Assembly: GCA_031274465.1 (NCBI GenBank)
Contig: JAISQC010000136.1
Span: 1 to 5,157, forward strand
Reading direction: 5' to 3'
DNA length: 5,157 nucleotides
Source: Synergistaceae bacterium
Lineage (GTDB): Bacteria; Synergistota; Synergistia; Synergistales; Synergistaceae
The notes below the pieces were generated by a model. It saw nothing but the letters and a program-made list of their open reading frames with translations, was not told the origin of the DNA and did no database searches. Numbering within the stretch: position 1 is the stretch's first letter; each line of letters begins with the position of its first letter. Positions 1 through 5,157 of this stretch are shown in pieces. Made by a program: the position numbers and the translations under genes.

Positions 1-15
1 TTTCGCTGCGCGAAA
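1..15. other. Short hairpin at the window edge, possible terminator stem
   Basis: TTTCGC and GCGAAA pair across a 3-nt loop, about 80 nt after the permease stop. On the minus strand the stem ends with AAA at the window edge, so any T-tract is unseen. It may be the core of an intrinsic terminator for the operon or a fragment of a larger repeat. Confidence 0.25.
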
Positions 16-45
16 TAGAGGCGCTGGCTGGCTCCCTCCATCAAT

Positions 46-62
46 AGGGAAGTAAAATCCCT
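46..62. other. Small inverted repeat downstream of the permease
   Basis: AGGGA and TCCCT pair across a 7-nt loop, starting 33 nt beyond the permease stop on the minus strand. No T-tract follows, so it is not a convincing intrinsic terminator. A further 4-bp stem, CCCC/GGGG, sits at 68-78. Confidence 0.2.
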
Positions 63-94
63 GTCTCCCCCAATGGGGCAAGGCAGAGGCAGAG

Positions 95-1291
95 TCAAAG
101 ACTGCGGGCGGCGGCGCGCGAACCGGTCCAGGAGGCTATCAGGCTACCGAGCGAGCCAGCCGCCAGAAGCGCCACCGGAAGCGCGATATCGCGCGCCGAA
201 AGAGGCGCGGCGGAGTAGATTGCGGAAGCGCCGTTCAGCGCGTCAAACGCCAGCCTCGCGCACAGACGGCCTGCCAGTTCGCCCGAGGCGATTCCCAAAG
301 CTAGGGCCATCACGCCCTCCAGCCAGGAGATGAAAACCAGCGCCGAGGCGGAAACCCCCATGTCGCGCAGCAGCGCGCTCTCGGCGCTTCGGGCGGCGGC
401 GGACCAGTGCAGGGCCATCAGCGTCGTCAGAAGGGCGCAAGCCGCTACCGCGTATGACACGACCGATAGGAAACGCTCGCCGCGCCCTATCATCGAGAAC
501 AGCCGCATCACTGTCTGAGACGGGAAGGCCAACTGCCCGGACGCGCTTCGCTGAAACGAGGCGGCGAGCGAGTAGGCCCCAGTGTAGGAATCGGGATGCA
601 CCAGTATGGCGGTGACGTCACCGTGGGAGCGGAGCTTGCCCGCGCGTCCGTCGCCATGCGCGTGCTCCTCCCATATATCACCTATCCCGACGAATACCGC
701 CCGGTCATAAGGGCCGTATACCCTGTCGGCTATGCCCACGACACGATAGTCATGTTCGTGTTCGTCGTCGCCTGATATTCCGTGCAACGTCCTGAAGGAC
801 GCGCCTACGCCAAGCCCCGACTCGGACGCGGCGTTGGCGCCCAGCACCGCTTCGAAAGCACCCTCGAACCACCGGCCCTCTGCCAGACGAATCCAAGGGG
901 AACCGTCGCCATTAGTGATCCGAGTCACATCGCGCGTAGTGCCGACGATGGGATGGCCGCTGAACGAATCGCCGAAGGCAAGCGGTACGGCGAAGCCCAC
1001 CCGCGCGTCATCGCTTAATTCCGCGTAATCCCGCCACGCCAGATTGCCAACCGGGGCATCCTGAAGGAACACCGTATTTAGCACGAGCTGGTAGGGACTG
1101 CCTTTGGCCCCGACGACCAGCTCGAAAGGCTCGACGGCCCTTATCAGGCCCTCCTGCAACCCGATGGCTATGGACATCAGCGCGACGCACAGCCCAACGG
1201 AGAAAGCTATGACCGCCACGACCGAAAAAGTCTGAAGCGGGCGGCATCTCAGATGCCTAGAGGCTATGAAAGCCGACGTCAAGGGCCTCAC
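95..1291 (-). CDS. FtsX/MacB-type ABC transporter permease with His-rich ectodomain
   Basis: 398 residues. The topology is that of MacB/LolC/FtsX-fold permeases: one N-terminal membrane helix (about 22-46), a large extracytoplasmic domain (about 47-270), then three helices (about 274-298, 315-339, 367-391). The ectodomain begins with ELVVGAKGSPYQLVLN (57-72), a motif I associate with the permease of Zrg-like modules. It also contains GDSFSGHPIVGTT (107-119) and LHGISGDDEHEHDYRVVGI (169-187). Acid/His clusters DDEHEHD (175-181) and EEHAHGD (208-214), plus H170 and H223, suggest metal binding outside the membrane. The start is GTG, overlapping the ATPase stop (GTGA), with GAGG about 10 nt upstream, so translation is probably coupled. 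It is the last gene of the operon in view. The ABC permease call is firm. Metal (zinc-like) specificity is inference. A lipoprotein- or macrolide-type substrate is less likely given the His clusters. Confidence 0.9.
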   Translation of the reverse strand: MRPLTSAFIASRHLRCRPLQTFSVVAVIAFSVGLCVALMSIAIGLQEGLIRAVEPFELVVGAKGSPYQLVLNTVFLQDAPVGNLAWRDYAELSDDARVGFAVPLAFGDSFSGHPIVGTTRDVTRITNGDGSPWIRLAEGRWFEGAFEAVLGANAASESGLGVGASFRTLHGISGDDEHEHDYRVVGIADRVYGPYDRAVFVGIGDIWEEHAHGDGRAGKLRSHGDVTAILVHPDSYTGAYSLAASFQRSASGQLAFPSQTVMRLFSMIGRGERFLSVVSYAVAACALLTTLMALHWSAAARSAESALLRDMGVSASALVFISWLEGVMALALGIASGELAGRLCARLAFDALNGASAIYSAAPLSARDIALPVALLAAGSLGSLIASWTGSRAAARSL

Positions 1292-1989
1292 GGAGACGGC
1301 GCCTCGGATCTCTTGAGAGGTATCTCGCGTGGCAGCAGCTTTATCACTTCATCGTCGTGAGTCGCGACCAGCAGGAGGCTGGATGACTCCGAACAGAGTT
1401 CGAGCAGCACCTTCATGACGACGCGCGAGTTTTCGGCGTCGAGGCTTGCGGTCGGCTCGTCCGCCAAAACCAGCGGCGGGGAGTGGAGGACGGCCCGAGC
1501 CACAGCAGCCCTCTGCCGCTCGCCGAGGCTGAGCTCCGATGGGCGGCTGCCCGCCTTGCCGCCGATCCCAAGACGCCGCAGGAGAGCTGCGGCGCGTTCG
1601 CGCGCTGCGGCGCGACCCATGCCGGATATCTCTCCCGCGAGCATCATGTTTTCCATCACGCTGAAATCGGGCAACAGGTTCATCTCCTGGCATACATAGC
1701 CTACAGCCGAGGCCCTCCAACGGGCTTCGGACGGGCCAAGAAGGCTCAGGTCCTGCCCGTTGAAGGATATCTCCCCGCCGGACGGCCGGATCAGCGCGGC
1801 GAGCAGCCTGAGCAGAGTCGTCTTCCCCGACCCGCTGGGGCCAGTCACGGCTATAGCCTCGCCCCCCAGCGCCGCGAGCGAGTCGAGCCGCAACGCTATG
1901 GCTGTGCTGCCGTCGGGCTGGCGATACTCCTTGCGCAGGGATTTGACAGTGAGCGACGGCACATACGCGCCATTGTCGCGCACGTTCAT
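1288..1989 (-). CDS. ABC transporter ATP-binding protein (MacB/LolD-type)
   Basis: 233 residues, the usual size of a stand-alone ABC ATPase. Cytoplasmic; it powers the permease encoded just downstream. Visible motifs: Walker A GPSGSGKTT (50-58), Q-loop Q101 in VCQEMNLLP, signature LSLGERQ (153-159, with the first Gly of LSGGQ replaced by Leu), Walker B LVLADEP with D177/E178, D-loop SLD (182-184) and H-loop H211 in ATHDD. The Q-loop context and helical region resemble the MacB/LolD/FtsE group that pairs with FtsX-fold permeases. The ATG at 1989 overlaps the previous stop as ATGA with GAGG 5 nt upstream. A GTG two codons later (1983-1981) has GGGAGG at 7 nt and is an equally good start, giving 231 residues. 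Its stop overlaps the permease start as GTGA. All ATPase residues are intact, so it should be functional. Substrate is not readable from this subunit. Confidence 0.93.
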   Translation of the reverse strand: MNVRDNGAYVPSLTVKSLRKEYRQPDGSTAIALRLDSLAALGGEAIAVTGPSGSGKTTLLRLLAALIRPSGGEISFNGQDLSLLGPSEARWRASAVGYVCQEMNLLPDFSVMENMMLAGEISGMGRAAARERAAALLRRLGIGGKAGSRPSELSLGERQRAAVARAVLHSPPLVLADEPTASLDAENSRVVMKVLLELCSESSSLLLVATHDDEVIKLLPREIPLKRSEAPSP

Positions 1990-2495
1990 TCCTCCCTCAG
2001 GCTATGCGCGTATATGCGCACAAGGCTGACGAAGCCTGTGGCCTCGTCGGTCTTAGTCCCAAGCTCAAGCCTGCCCTCCACGCGAATCGGGCGGTCGAAC
2101 GGCATGGAGGTTATCCGTTTTTCGACGTAGACCGCGACGATGTCTATCGGCCAGTCGGAGTCGGACGAACAAAAAGGGCATATCGACATCGGAGAGCGCG
2201 TCAGCACGAAAAAATTTATGGACGGCCTGAGCGGGGGCGCCATGAACCCCGTCATCGCAACGTCACGCCCGTCCAGCGATTTCAATTTGTCGGACAGCGT
2301 TATCCCAAGGGACGAGACTTCCGAGTACAGCTCGGCGAATTTCAGCTCTTCAGCACCTTCGGCATTCGACGCCGCAGCATCGAGGAGCAACAGACAGGAG
2401 AGGAGAGCCAGGACCCTTACAGCGGCCCCGGCTCCGTATTTGAAGAGGAGGGAGGCTGACGCCGCCCCTCTGGAGGTGGCAGTTCGATATTGCAT
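1986..2495 (-). CDS. Exported small protein, DUF3299-like, with CPFC motif
   Basis: 169 residues. The N-terminus is long and basic, followed by a hydrophobic core (VLALLSCLLLL, about 28-38) and a probable Sec cleavage after ASNA (about 45). C34 lies inside the core without a good lipobox, so a lipoprotein is unlikely. The mature part has a LxSLDGRDVAMTGFMAPP segment (about 71-88), a strand FFVLTR, then C106-P-F-C109, a DIVAVYVE strand and a PIRVEGRLELG strand. This order resembles DUF3299 (COG3495), a small beta-barrel-like family, but with CPFC where I recall a His/Pro-rich stretch. The cysteine pair could bind metal or be redox-active. It likely acts outside the membrane as a partner of the ABC transporter encoded next. 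An in-frame TAG three codons upstream and no other early start codon make ATG 2495 the start, although its SD (AGGGG, 4 nt away) is close. The stop overlaps the ATPase start. The family link is from pattern memory and moderate; function is unknown. Confidence 0.75.
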   Translation of the reverse strand: MQYRTATSRGAASASLLFKYGAGAAVRVLALLSCLLLLDAAASNAEGAEELKFAELYSEVSSLGITLSDKLKSLDGRDVAMTGFMAPPLRPSINFFVLTRSPMSICPFCSSDSDWPIDIVAVYVEKRITSMPFDRPIRVEGRLELGTKTDEATGFVSLVRIYAHSLREE

Positions 2496-2514
2496 GTGCC
2501 CCTAGGCGCGGGCT

Positions 2515-4245
2515 TTACTTCTGGGTCGGGTCGAGCCCGAGTGCCCCGACGATGCCGAAGAAGACCTCGGTATTGTCCATGACCCCCATGAAGTAATCCG
2601 CCCCCGGGCCCGCCGCCGACAGCGGGACATCGTCGGCGGCGTGAACTTCGGACGACTCGGCAACCGGAATGTTGCCCAGGTAGAAAACCCCGCCAGGCGC
2701 GCGGCTTGCATTGGCAACCGCCGCGTCGCCCGACATTATGGCCGGCGAAACCGGCTTGCTCTGGGCCTTGTAGCCCTCGTAATAATCCGGGTGGTTCGCG
2801 TACTGCACGACGAGCGTCACGTCCGGCGCGGGATCGTCAGGGTATCCGTCGCCGCCGGCATCCGAGAACGTCGGGAAGATGGCGTTCGCGTACGTCCGGA
2901 CGGCCTCCCTGCCCGACTTGCCGTCGCGCTCGTGGTAAGTGCCGGTGATGCTGATCCCGTGCGAGTGGTCGGCAGTGGATATTATGAGCGTTGACCCCTC
3001 TTTTTCGGCGAACTTTCTGGCGACCCCTATCGCCTTGTCGAACTCTATGGTGTCATAGGCGGAGCGCTCCCAGTCCATCGCGTGCAGTTGCTTGTCGATG
3101 CAGGCGCCCTCGACCATCAGGAAGAAGCCATTTTCGTTCATGCTAAGCGTATCTATCGCCTTTTGCGTCATCTCCGGCAGTGTCGGCTGGTCCGTGAAGC
3201 CGCCGAGGACTTCCGGGTCTTTCAGCATCTCGCGGTCGAGATAGACGTTCATGTTGTCGAGGTTGAAAAGCCCCAATATCTTGCCGCCTTTGGCGGAAGC
3301 GAGTTCAGCCCTGTCCTTCGCGAAAGCGTAGCCGGCGAATTTGAATTCGTCTATCAGGTTGCGCTCGTCCTTGCGCTTGGAGCCGGGGGAGCTAGCCGGA
3401 AGGAAGTGCCACGACCCGCCGCCTAGGACGACGTCCGCTTTCAGCATCTCGCCGGCGATGTAATTCTGCTCGGCGCGCCGGCGCGTGTGGGCCACCATCG
3501 CCGCCGGTGTCGCGTCGGTTATGTTGGAGGTCGTGACGAGCCCGACAGACATTCCGCGCGCGCGCCTCACGAGTTCCGCGATGTTCTCGACTTTGGGGTG
3601 CTCAAACGGATCCTTGCTCGAATTCTCGTAGACGCCCATCGCGTTGACAACCGATTTATGCCCCGTGGCGTAGGCGGACGCGGCGTTGGCGGAGTCGGTG
3701 ACGAGCGAGTCGTAGCCGGACGTGCTGACCAGCGCCATGCCGTCGTTCAGCAGCTCCATGTTGAGCAGCCCGTCGTACTTGCCCTGAGTTATGCCCTTGG
3801 ACATGATGCGCGCTATCTGCCTGCTCGCGAGTCCCATTCCGTCGCCTATGAAGAGGATGACGTTCTTCGCGCGCTTCTGGCCGGGAGCGGCGACCGTGTA
3901 GTTCACGCTCGACCTGATGGTCTTGCCCTCGGCGCGCGCCTCGACGTCCACTTTGACCGCGCCCGGCTTCAAGAGGGCGACGCCGTTCAAGCGGTAGCTG
4001 CTCAAACTATCTTCGTTCTTCAGCACAGGGGCGACGCCGAAAAATTCTGCGGCGTCGCGGCCATCTATGGACACTTTGATCTCGTCCGCTTTGGCGCCGC
4101 GGACTTCGATCTCCATGTCGAACTTCTGCCCAGCGAGGAACTTTGCCCTGTCAATCGGCAGAGTAACCAGCGTAGCGTCCGCGAAAGCCGACCGCCCGCT
4201 CAACAAAATCATTCCAACCACAATCAGCGCTTTTCTCCAAAACAT
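2515..4245 (-). CDS. phoA: Secreted alkaline phosphatase (PF00245) with N-terminal beta-rich domain
   Basis: 576 residues, longer than the roughly 470 of E. coli PhoA. Phosphomonoesterases of this family release phosphate outside the cytoplasm using two Zn and one Mg. Residues 1-22 are a Sec signal peptide ending AFA|D. Residues about 24-120 form a beta-rich, Ig-like extra domain. The catalytic domain starts near 125 with NVILFIGDGMG (metal ligand D135). The nucleophile is S185 in TDSANA. DATPAA (D244, T246) and R257 align with E. coli D153, T155 and R166. E379, D384, K385 and H388 lie in EGACIDKQLH, D426/H427 in TADHSHG, and H535 lies before DVPLSAAGPGA. All key residues appear present, so the enzyme should be active. 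An insert around 436-530 carries an Asp-rich loop (DAGGDGYPDD, 462-471) that may bind Ca. The start is set by a GGAGGTG SD; the stop is TAA. It leads the operon, 19 nt before the next gene, behind a candidate Pho-type promoter. Family is certain; the symbol is by homology. Confidence 0.95.
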   Translation of the reverse strand: MFWRKALIVVGMILLSGRSAFADATLVTLPIDRAKFLAGQKFDMEIEVRGAKADEIKVSIDGRDAAEFFGVAPVLKNEDSLSSYRLNGVALLKPGAVKVDVEARAEGKTIRSSVNYTVAAPGQKRAKNVILFIGDGMGLASRQIARIMSKGITQGKYDGLLNMELLNDGMALVSTSGYDSLVTDSANAASAYATGHKSVVNAMGVYENSSKDPFEHPKVENIAELVRRARGMSVGLVTTSNITDATPAAMVAHTRRRAEQNYIAGEMLKADVVLGGGSWHFLPASSPGSKRKDERNLIDEFKFAGYAFAKDRAELASAKGGKILGLFNLDNMNVYLDREMLKDPEVLGGFTDQPTLPEMTQKAIDTLSMNENGFFLMVEGACIDKQLHAMDWERSAYDTIEFDKAIGVARKFAEKEGSTLIISTADHSHGISITGTYHERDGKSGREAVRTYANAIFPTFSDAGGDGYPDDPAPDVTLVVQYANHPDYYEGYKAQSKPVSPAIMSGDAAVANASRAPGGVFYLGNIPVAESSEVHAADDVPLSAAGPGADYFMGVMDNTEVFFGIVGALGLDPTQK

Positions 4246-4253
4246 CCGCTCAA

Positions 4254-4260
4254 CACCTCC
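4254..4260 (-). promoter_or_regulatory. Strong Shine-Dalgarno sequence for the alkaline phosphatase
   Basis: GGAGGTG on the minus strand is a near-perfect complement to the 16S 3' end. It sits 8 nt before the ATG at 4245-4243 and fixes that start. Confidence 0.85.
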
Positions 4261-4277
4261 GTCAAATATGTGATGAA

Positions 4278-4286
4278 ATACTATCA
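4278..4286 (-). promoter_or_regulatory. Candidate extended -10 promoter of the phosphatase operon
   Basis: The minus strand reads TGATAGTAT here, that is TG-n followed by a 4/6 match to TATAAT. The hexamer 17 nt upstream (ACATTT, 4306-4301) is a poor -35. An extended -10 with a weak -35 is typical of activator-dependent promoters. Transcription would start near 4271, giving a leader of about 25 nt that contains the SD. Inference from motif and position only. Confidence 0.45.
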
Positions 4287-4292
4287 GGAGGT

Positions 4293-4331
4293 TGTGTCGG
4301 AAATGTTACATGTAAGTAAAGGAAGGGTTAA
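4293..4331 (-). promoter_or_regulatory. Pho-box-like direct repeats upstream of alkaline phosphatase
   Basis: On the minus strand four hexamers lie at an exact 11-nt period: TTAACC (4331-4326), TTTACT (4320-4315), GTAACA (4309-4304) and GACACA (4298-4293), each separated by 5 nt. The first and third 11-mers agree at 8 of 11 positions. PhoP/PhoB-type regulators bind 11-bp-spaced direct repeats, in Bacillus of the form TT(A/C/T)A(C/T)A. The array ends 9 nt before the candidate -10, as expected for an activator site. The fourth hexamer is a weak match. This is a motif reading backed by the gene downstream, not proof. Confidence 0.35.
4306..4315. repeat. 10-bp perfect palindrome in the phosphatase promoter region
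   Basis: TTACATGTAA is a perfect inverted repeat about 20 nt upstream of the candidate -10. It overlaps the second and third Pho-like hexamers. It could be a small dimeric-regulator operator or a by-product of the repeat array. No known consensus fits well: CopY-type sites, for example, need two bases between TACA and TGTA. Confidence 0.3.
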
Positions 4332-4366
4332 CGAGCCGCTTCGTCAGTCAATGGCGGGAAAATCGC

Positions 4367-5157
4367 TCAATCGCCGGCTCTAGCGCCCGAAATTATTTCA
4401 AGCGCTAAACGCTCCGCGAGATCCAACCCTTCCAAAGCCTTTGACGCGTAATCCTCCGCCAATCGGATCGCCCCCCTTATCCCCGAGTACGTCTTGTTCA
4501 GCATGACGCCCCCGGCGGGATAGGAGATCAAAAGATGAGGGACATTCATGCGCCTTGCGGCATCGGCCTCGAGCGAGCTCCCTAGGATCATCCGCGCGGA
4601 GCTTCGCTTCAGGATTTCGCGTATCTCGCGCCCGTCCTGCGAACGATGGACGCTATGGGCGATGCTGTCCAGCGGGGATGGTCCCCCGCTCTCACCGCAA
4701 TCTGCCAAATCCGTCACTATCGCTTCCTCCACTGCGGCGCCGAGATATTCTTTGAGAAAACCGCCGACCCCGATGAGCGTCCGCTCGTCACCCACGACAG
4801 CAATGGGCGTTCCCGCGATTTCATCGTAATAATCGTCCAGAGCGCTCAAAAAAAACTGAAAATAGCTCTCCTCTTTTTTCAAAAAACCTTCAGCCAGGCA
4901 TGAGGGCTCTTCGTCGAAGCCAATCGCTTCGGCCACGGCGCGCGCCATGGCGCGCACATCGCCAATGCCGGTCGGCGGGGACGCTAAAACGAGCTGGGGG
5001 ACGCCGTATTTTCCCTCCAAAAAATCGCCGGCAAACCTCCCCCACTTCGAGAAAACGACGCTCAAGGAGGCGTCGGGCGCGGACGCAAGCTCATCGACCC
5101 CGCCATCCGGACCGAAAAAAGCGTTTACGCCAAGCCCAATTCCTTCGAATATTCTTG
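4367..5157 (-). CDS. Nitrogenase component 1-type oxidoreductase, C-terminal part (5' end beyond window)
   Basis: The frame stays open through the window edge. A TTG at 5065-5063 could be taken as a start, but the in-frame codons upstream (5155-5066) encode family-like sequence, including GIGLGVNAFFGPDGG, so the gene is cut by the window and about 262 residues are visible. The pattern matches the last two Rossmann-like domains of Oxidored_nitro proteins (PF00148: NifD/K/E/N, BchN/B, CfbD, Nfl). It shows the G(I/L)xVNxxFGP loop, a FLEGKYGVP helix and turn, PIAVVGDE opening a nucleotide-binding-like fold, MILGSSLEADAA, a VPHLLISYP strand, and a closing TYSGIRGAIRLAEDY helix. Only two cysteines are visible, in PSCLAE and ADCGES. 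The N-terminal half, where the P-cluster or 4Fe-4S cysteines usually lie, is outside the window. True nitrogenase, cofactor scaffold and other reductive roles therefore cannot be separated. Superfamily call is firm; function is unknown. It is co-directional with the phosphatase but 121 nt upstream of it. Confidence 0.85.
   Translation of the reverse strand, partial: RIFEGIGLGVNAFFGPDGGVDELASAPDASLSVVFSKWGRFAGDFLEGKYGVPQLVLASPPTGIGDVRAMARAVAEAIGFDEEPSCLAEGFLKKEESYFQFFLSALDDYYDEIAGTPIAVVGDERTLIGVGGFLKEYLGAAVEEAIVTDLADCGESGGPSPLDSIAHSVHRSQDGREIREILKRSSARMILGSSLEADAARRMNVPHLLISYPAGGVMLNKTYSGIRGAIRLAEDYASKALEGLDLAERLALEIISGARAGD

Noticed and set aside
1483..2130. Plus-strand open frame of 215 codons
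   Set aside because: Antisense to the ATPase and the DUF3299-like gene, both of which have clear motifs. It spans a gene junction and resembles no known protein.
2386..2400. LLSC in the DUF3299-like protein considered as a lipobox
   Set aside because: Leu at the -2 position and a strongly hydrophobic stretch after the Cys are not typical of lipoproteins; a later Sec cleavage fits better.
2004..2505. Plus-strand open frames opposite the DUF3299-like gene
   Set aside because: The minus-strand frame has a signal peptide, operon overlaps and a family-like pattern. The plus-strand frames show none of these.
4344..4355. TTGACT on the minus strand considered as a -35 box
   Set aside because: No acceptable -10 lies 16-18 nt downstream. 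The extended -10 at 4286-4278 is far better placed for the phosphatase.
4333..4380. Inverted repeat GAGCCG/CGGCTC at the end of the nitrogenase-like gene, considered as a terminator
   Set aside because: Only 6 bp with a 36-nt loop and no T-tract; one arm lies inside the coding sequence.
3487..4383. Long plus-strand open frame of 298 codons
   Set aside because: It lies wholly antisense to the phosphatase and its promoter. The predicted protein is low in recognisable motifs and rich in Arg, Val and His, as expected for the shadow of a GC-rich gene.
1..5157. CRISPR arrays, tRNA or rRNA genes, insertion sequences
   Set aside because: No periodic spacer-repeat pattern, tRNA-like cloverleaf, rRNA sequence, transposase or terminal inverted repeats were seen by eye on either strand.

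Overview
The window is about 5.2 kb of GC-rich bacterial DNA. Five genes lie head to tail on the minus strand, so transcription runs from high to low coordinates. The sequence gives no direct taxonomic marker. High GC, strong GGAGG-type ribosome binding sites, an exported alkaline phosphatase and a nitrogenase-component-1-like protein suggest an anaerobic or facultatively anaerobic bacterium. A Synergistota-like or similar anaerobe is a low-confidence guess.

Layout, in order of transcription. (1) 5157-4367: the C-terminal part of a nitrogenase component 1-type oxidoreductase, open at the window edge. (2) 4366-4246: an AT-richer intergenic region. It holds a candidate extended -10 promoter, a run of 11-bp-spaced Pho-box-like hexamers, a short palindrome and a strong Shine-Dalgarno (SD) sequence. 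(3) 4245-2515: a secreted alkaline phosphatase with an extra N-terminal beta-rich domain and all the expected metal and catalytic residues. (4) 2495-1986: a small exported protein that looks distantly like DUF3299 and carries a CPFC motif. (5) 1989-1288: an ABC transporter ATPase. (6) 1291-95: an FtsX/MacB-type permease whose extracytoplasmic domain has His/Asp/Glu-rich patches. (7) 94-1: short untranslated sequence with small hairpins and no gene seen.

Genes 4245 to 95 look like one operon: the gap after the phosphatase is 19 nt, and the next two junctions are 4-nt stop/start overlaps (ATGA, GTGA). The exported small protein, ATPase and permease form a compact module. Its composition recalls, from memory, the ABC part of the zinc-responsive Zrg system of Vibrio. 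An alkaline phosphatase needs Zn and Mg, so co-transcription with a possible metal-handling ABC module is the most interesting feature here. That link is inference: neither substrate nor direction of transport can be read from the sequence. The nitrogenase-like gene is co-directional but separated by the promoter region, so it may belong to a different upstream unit.
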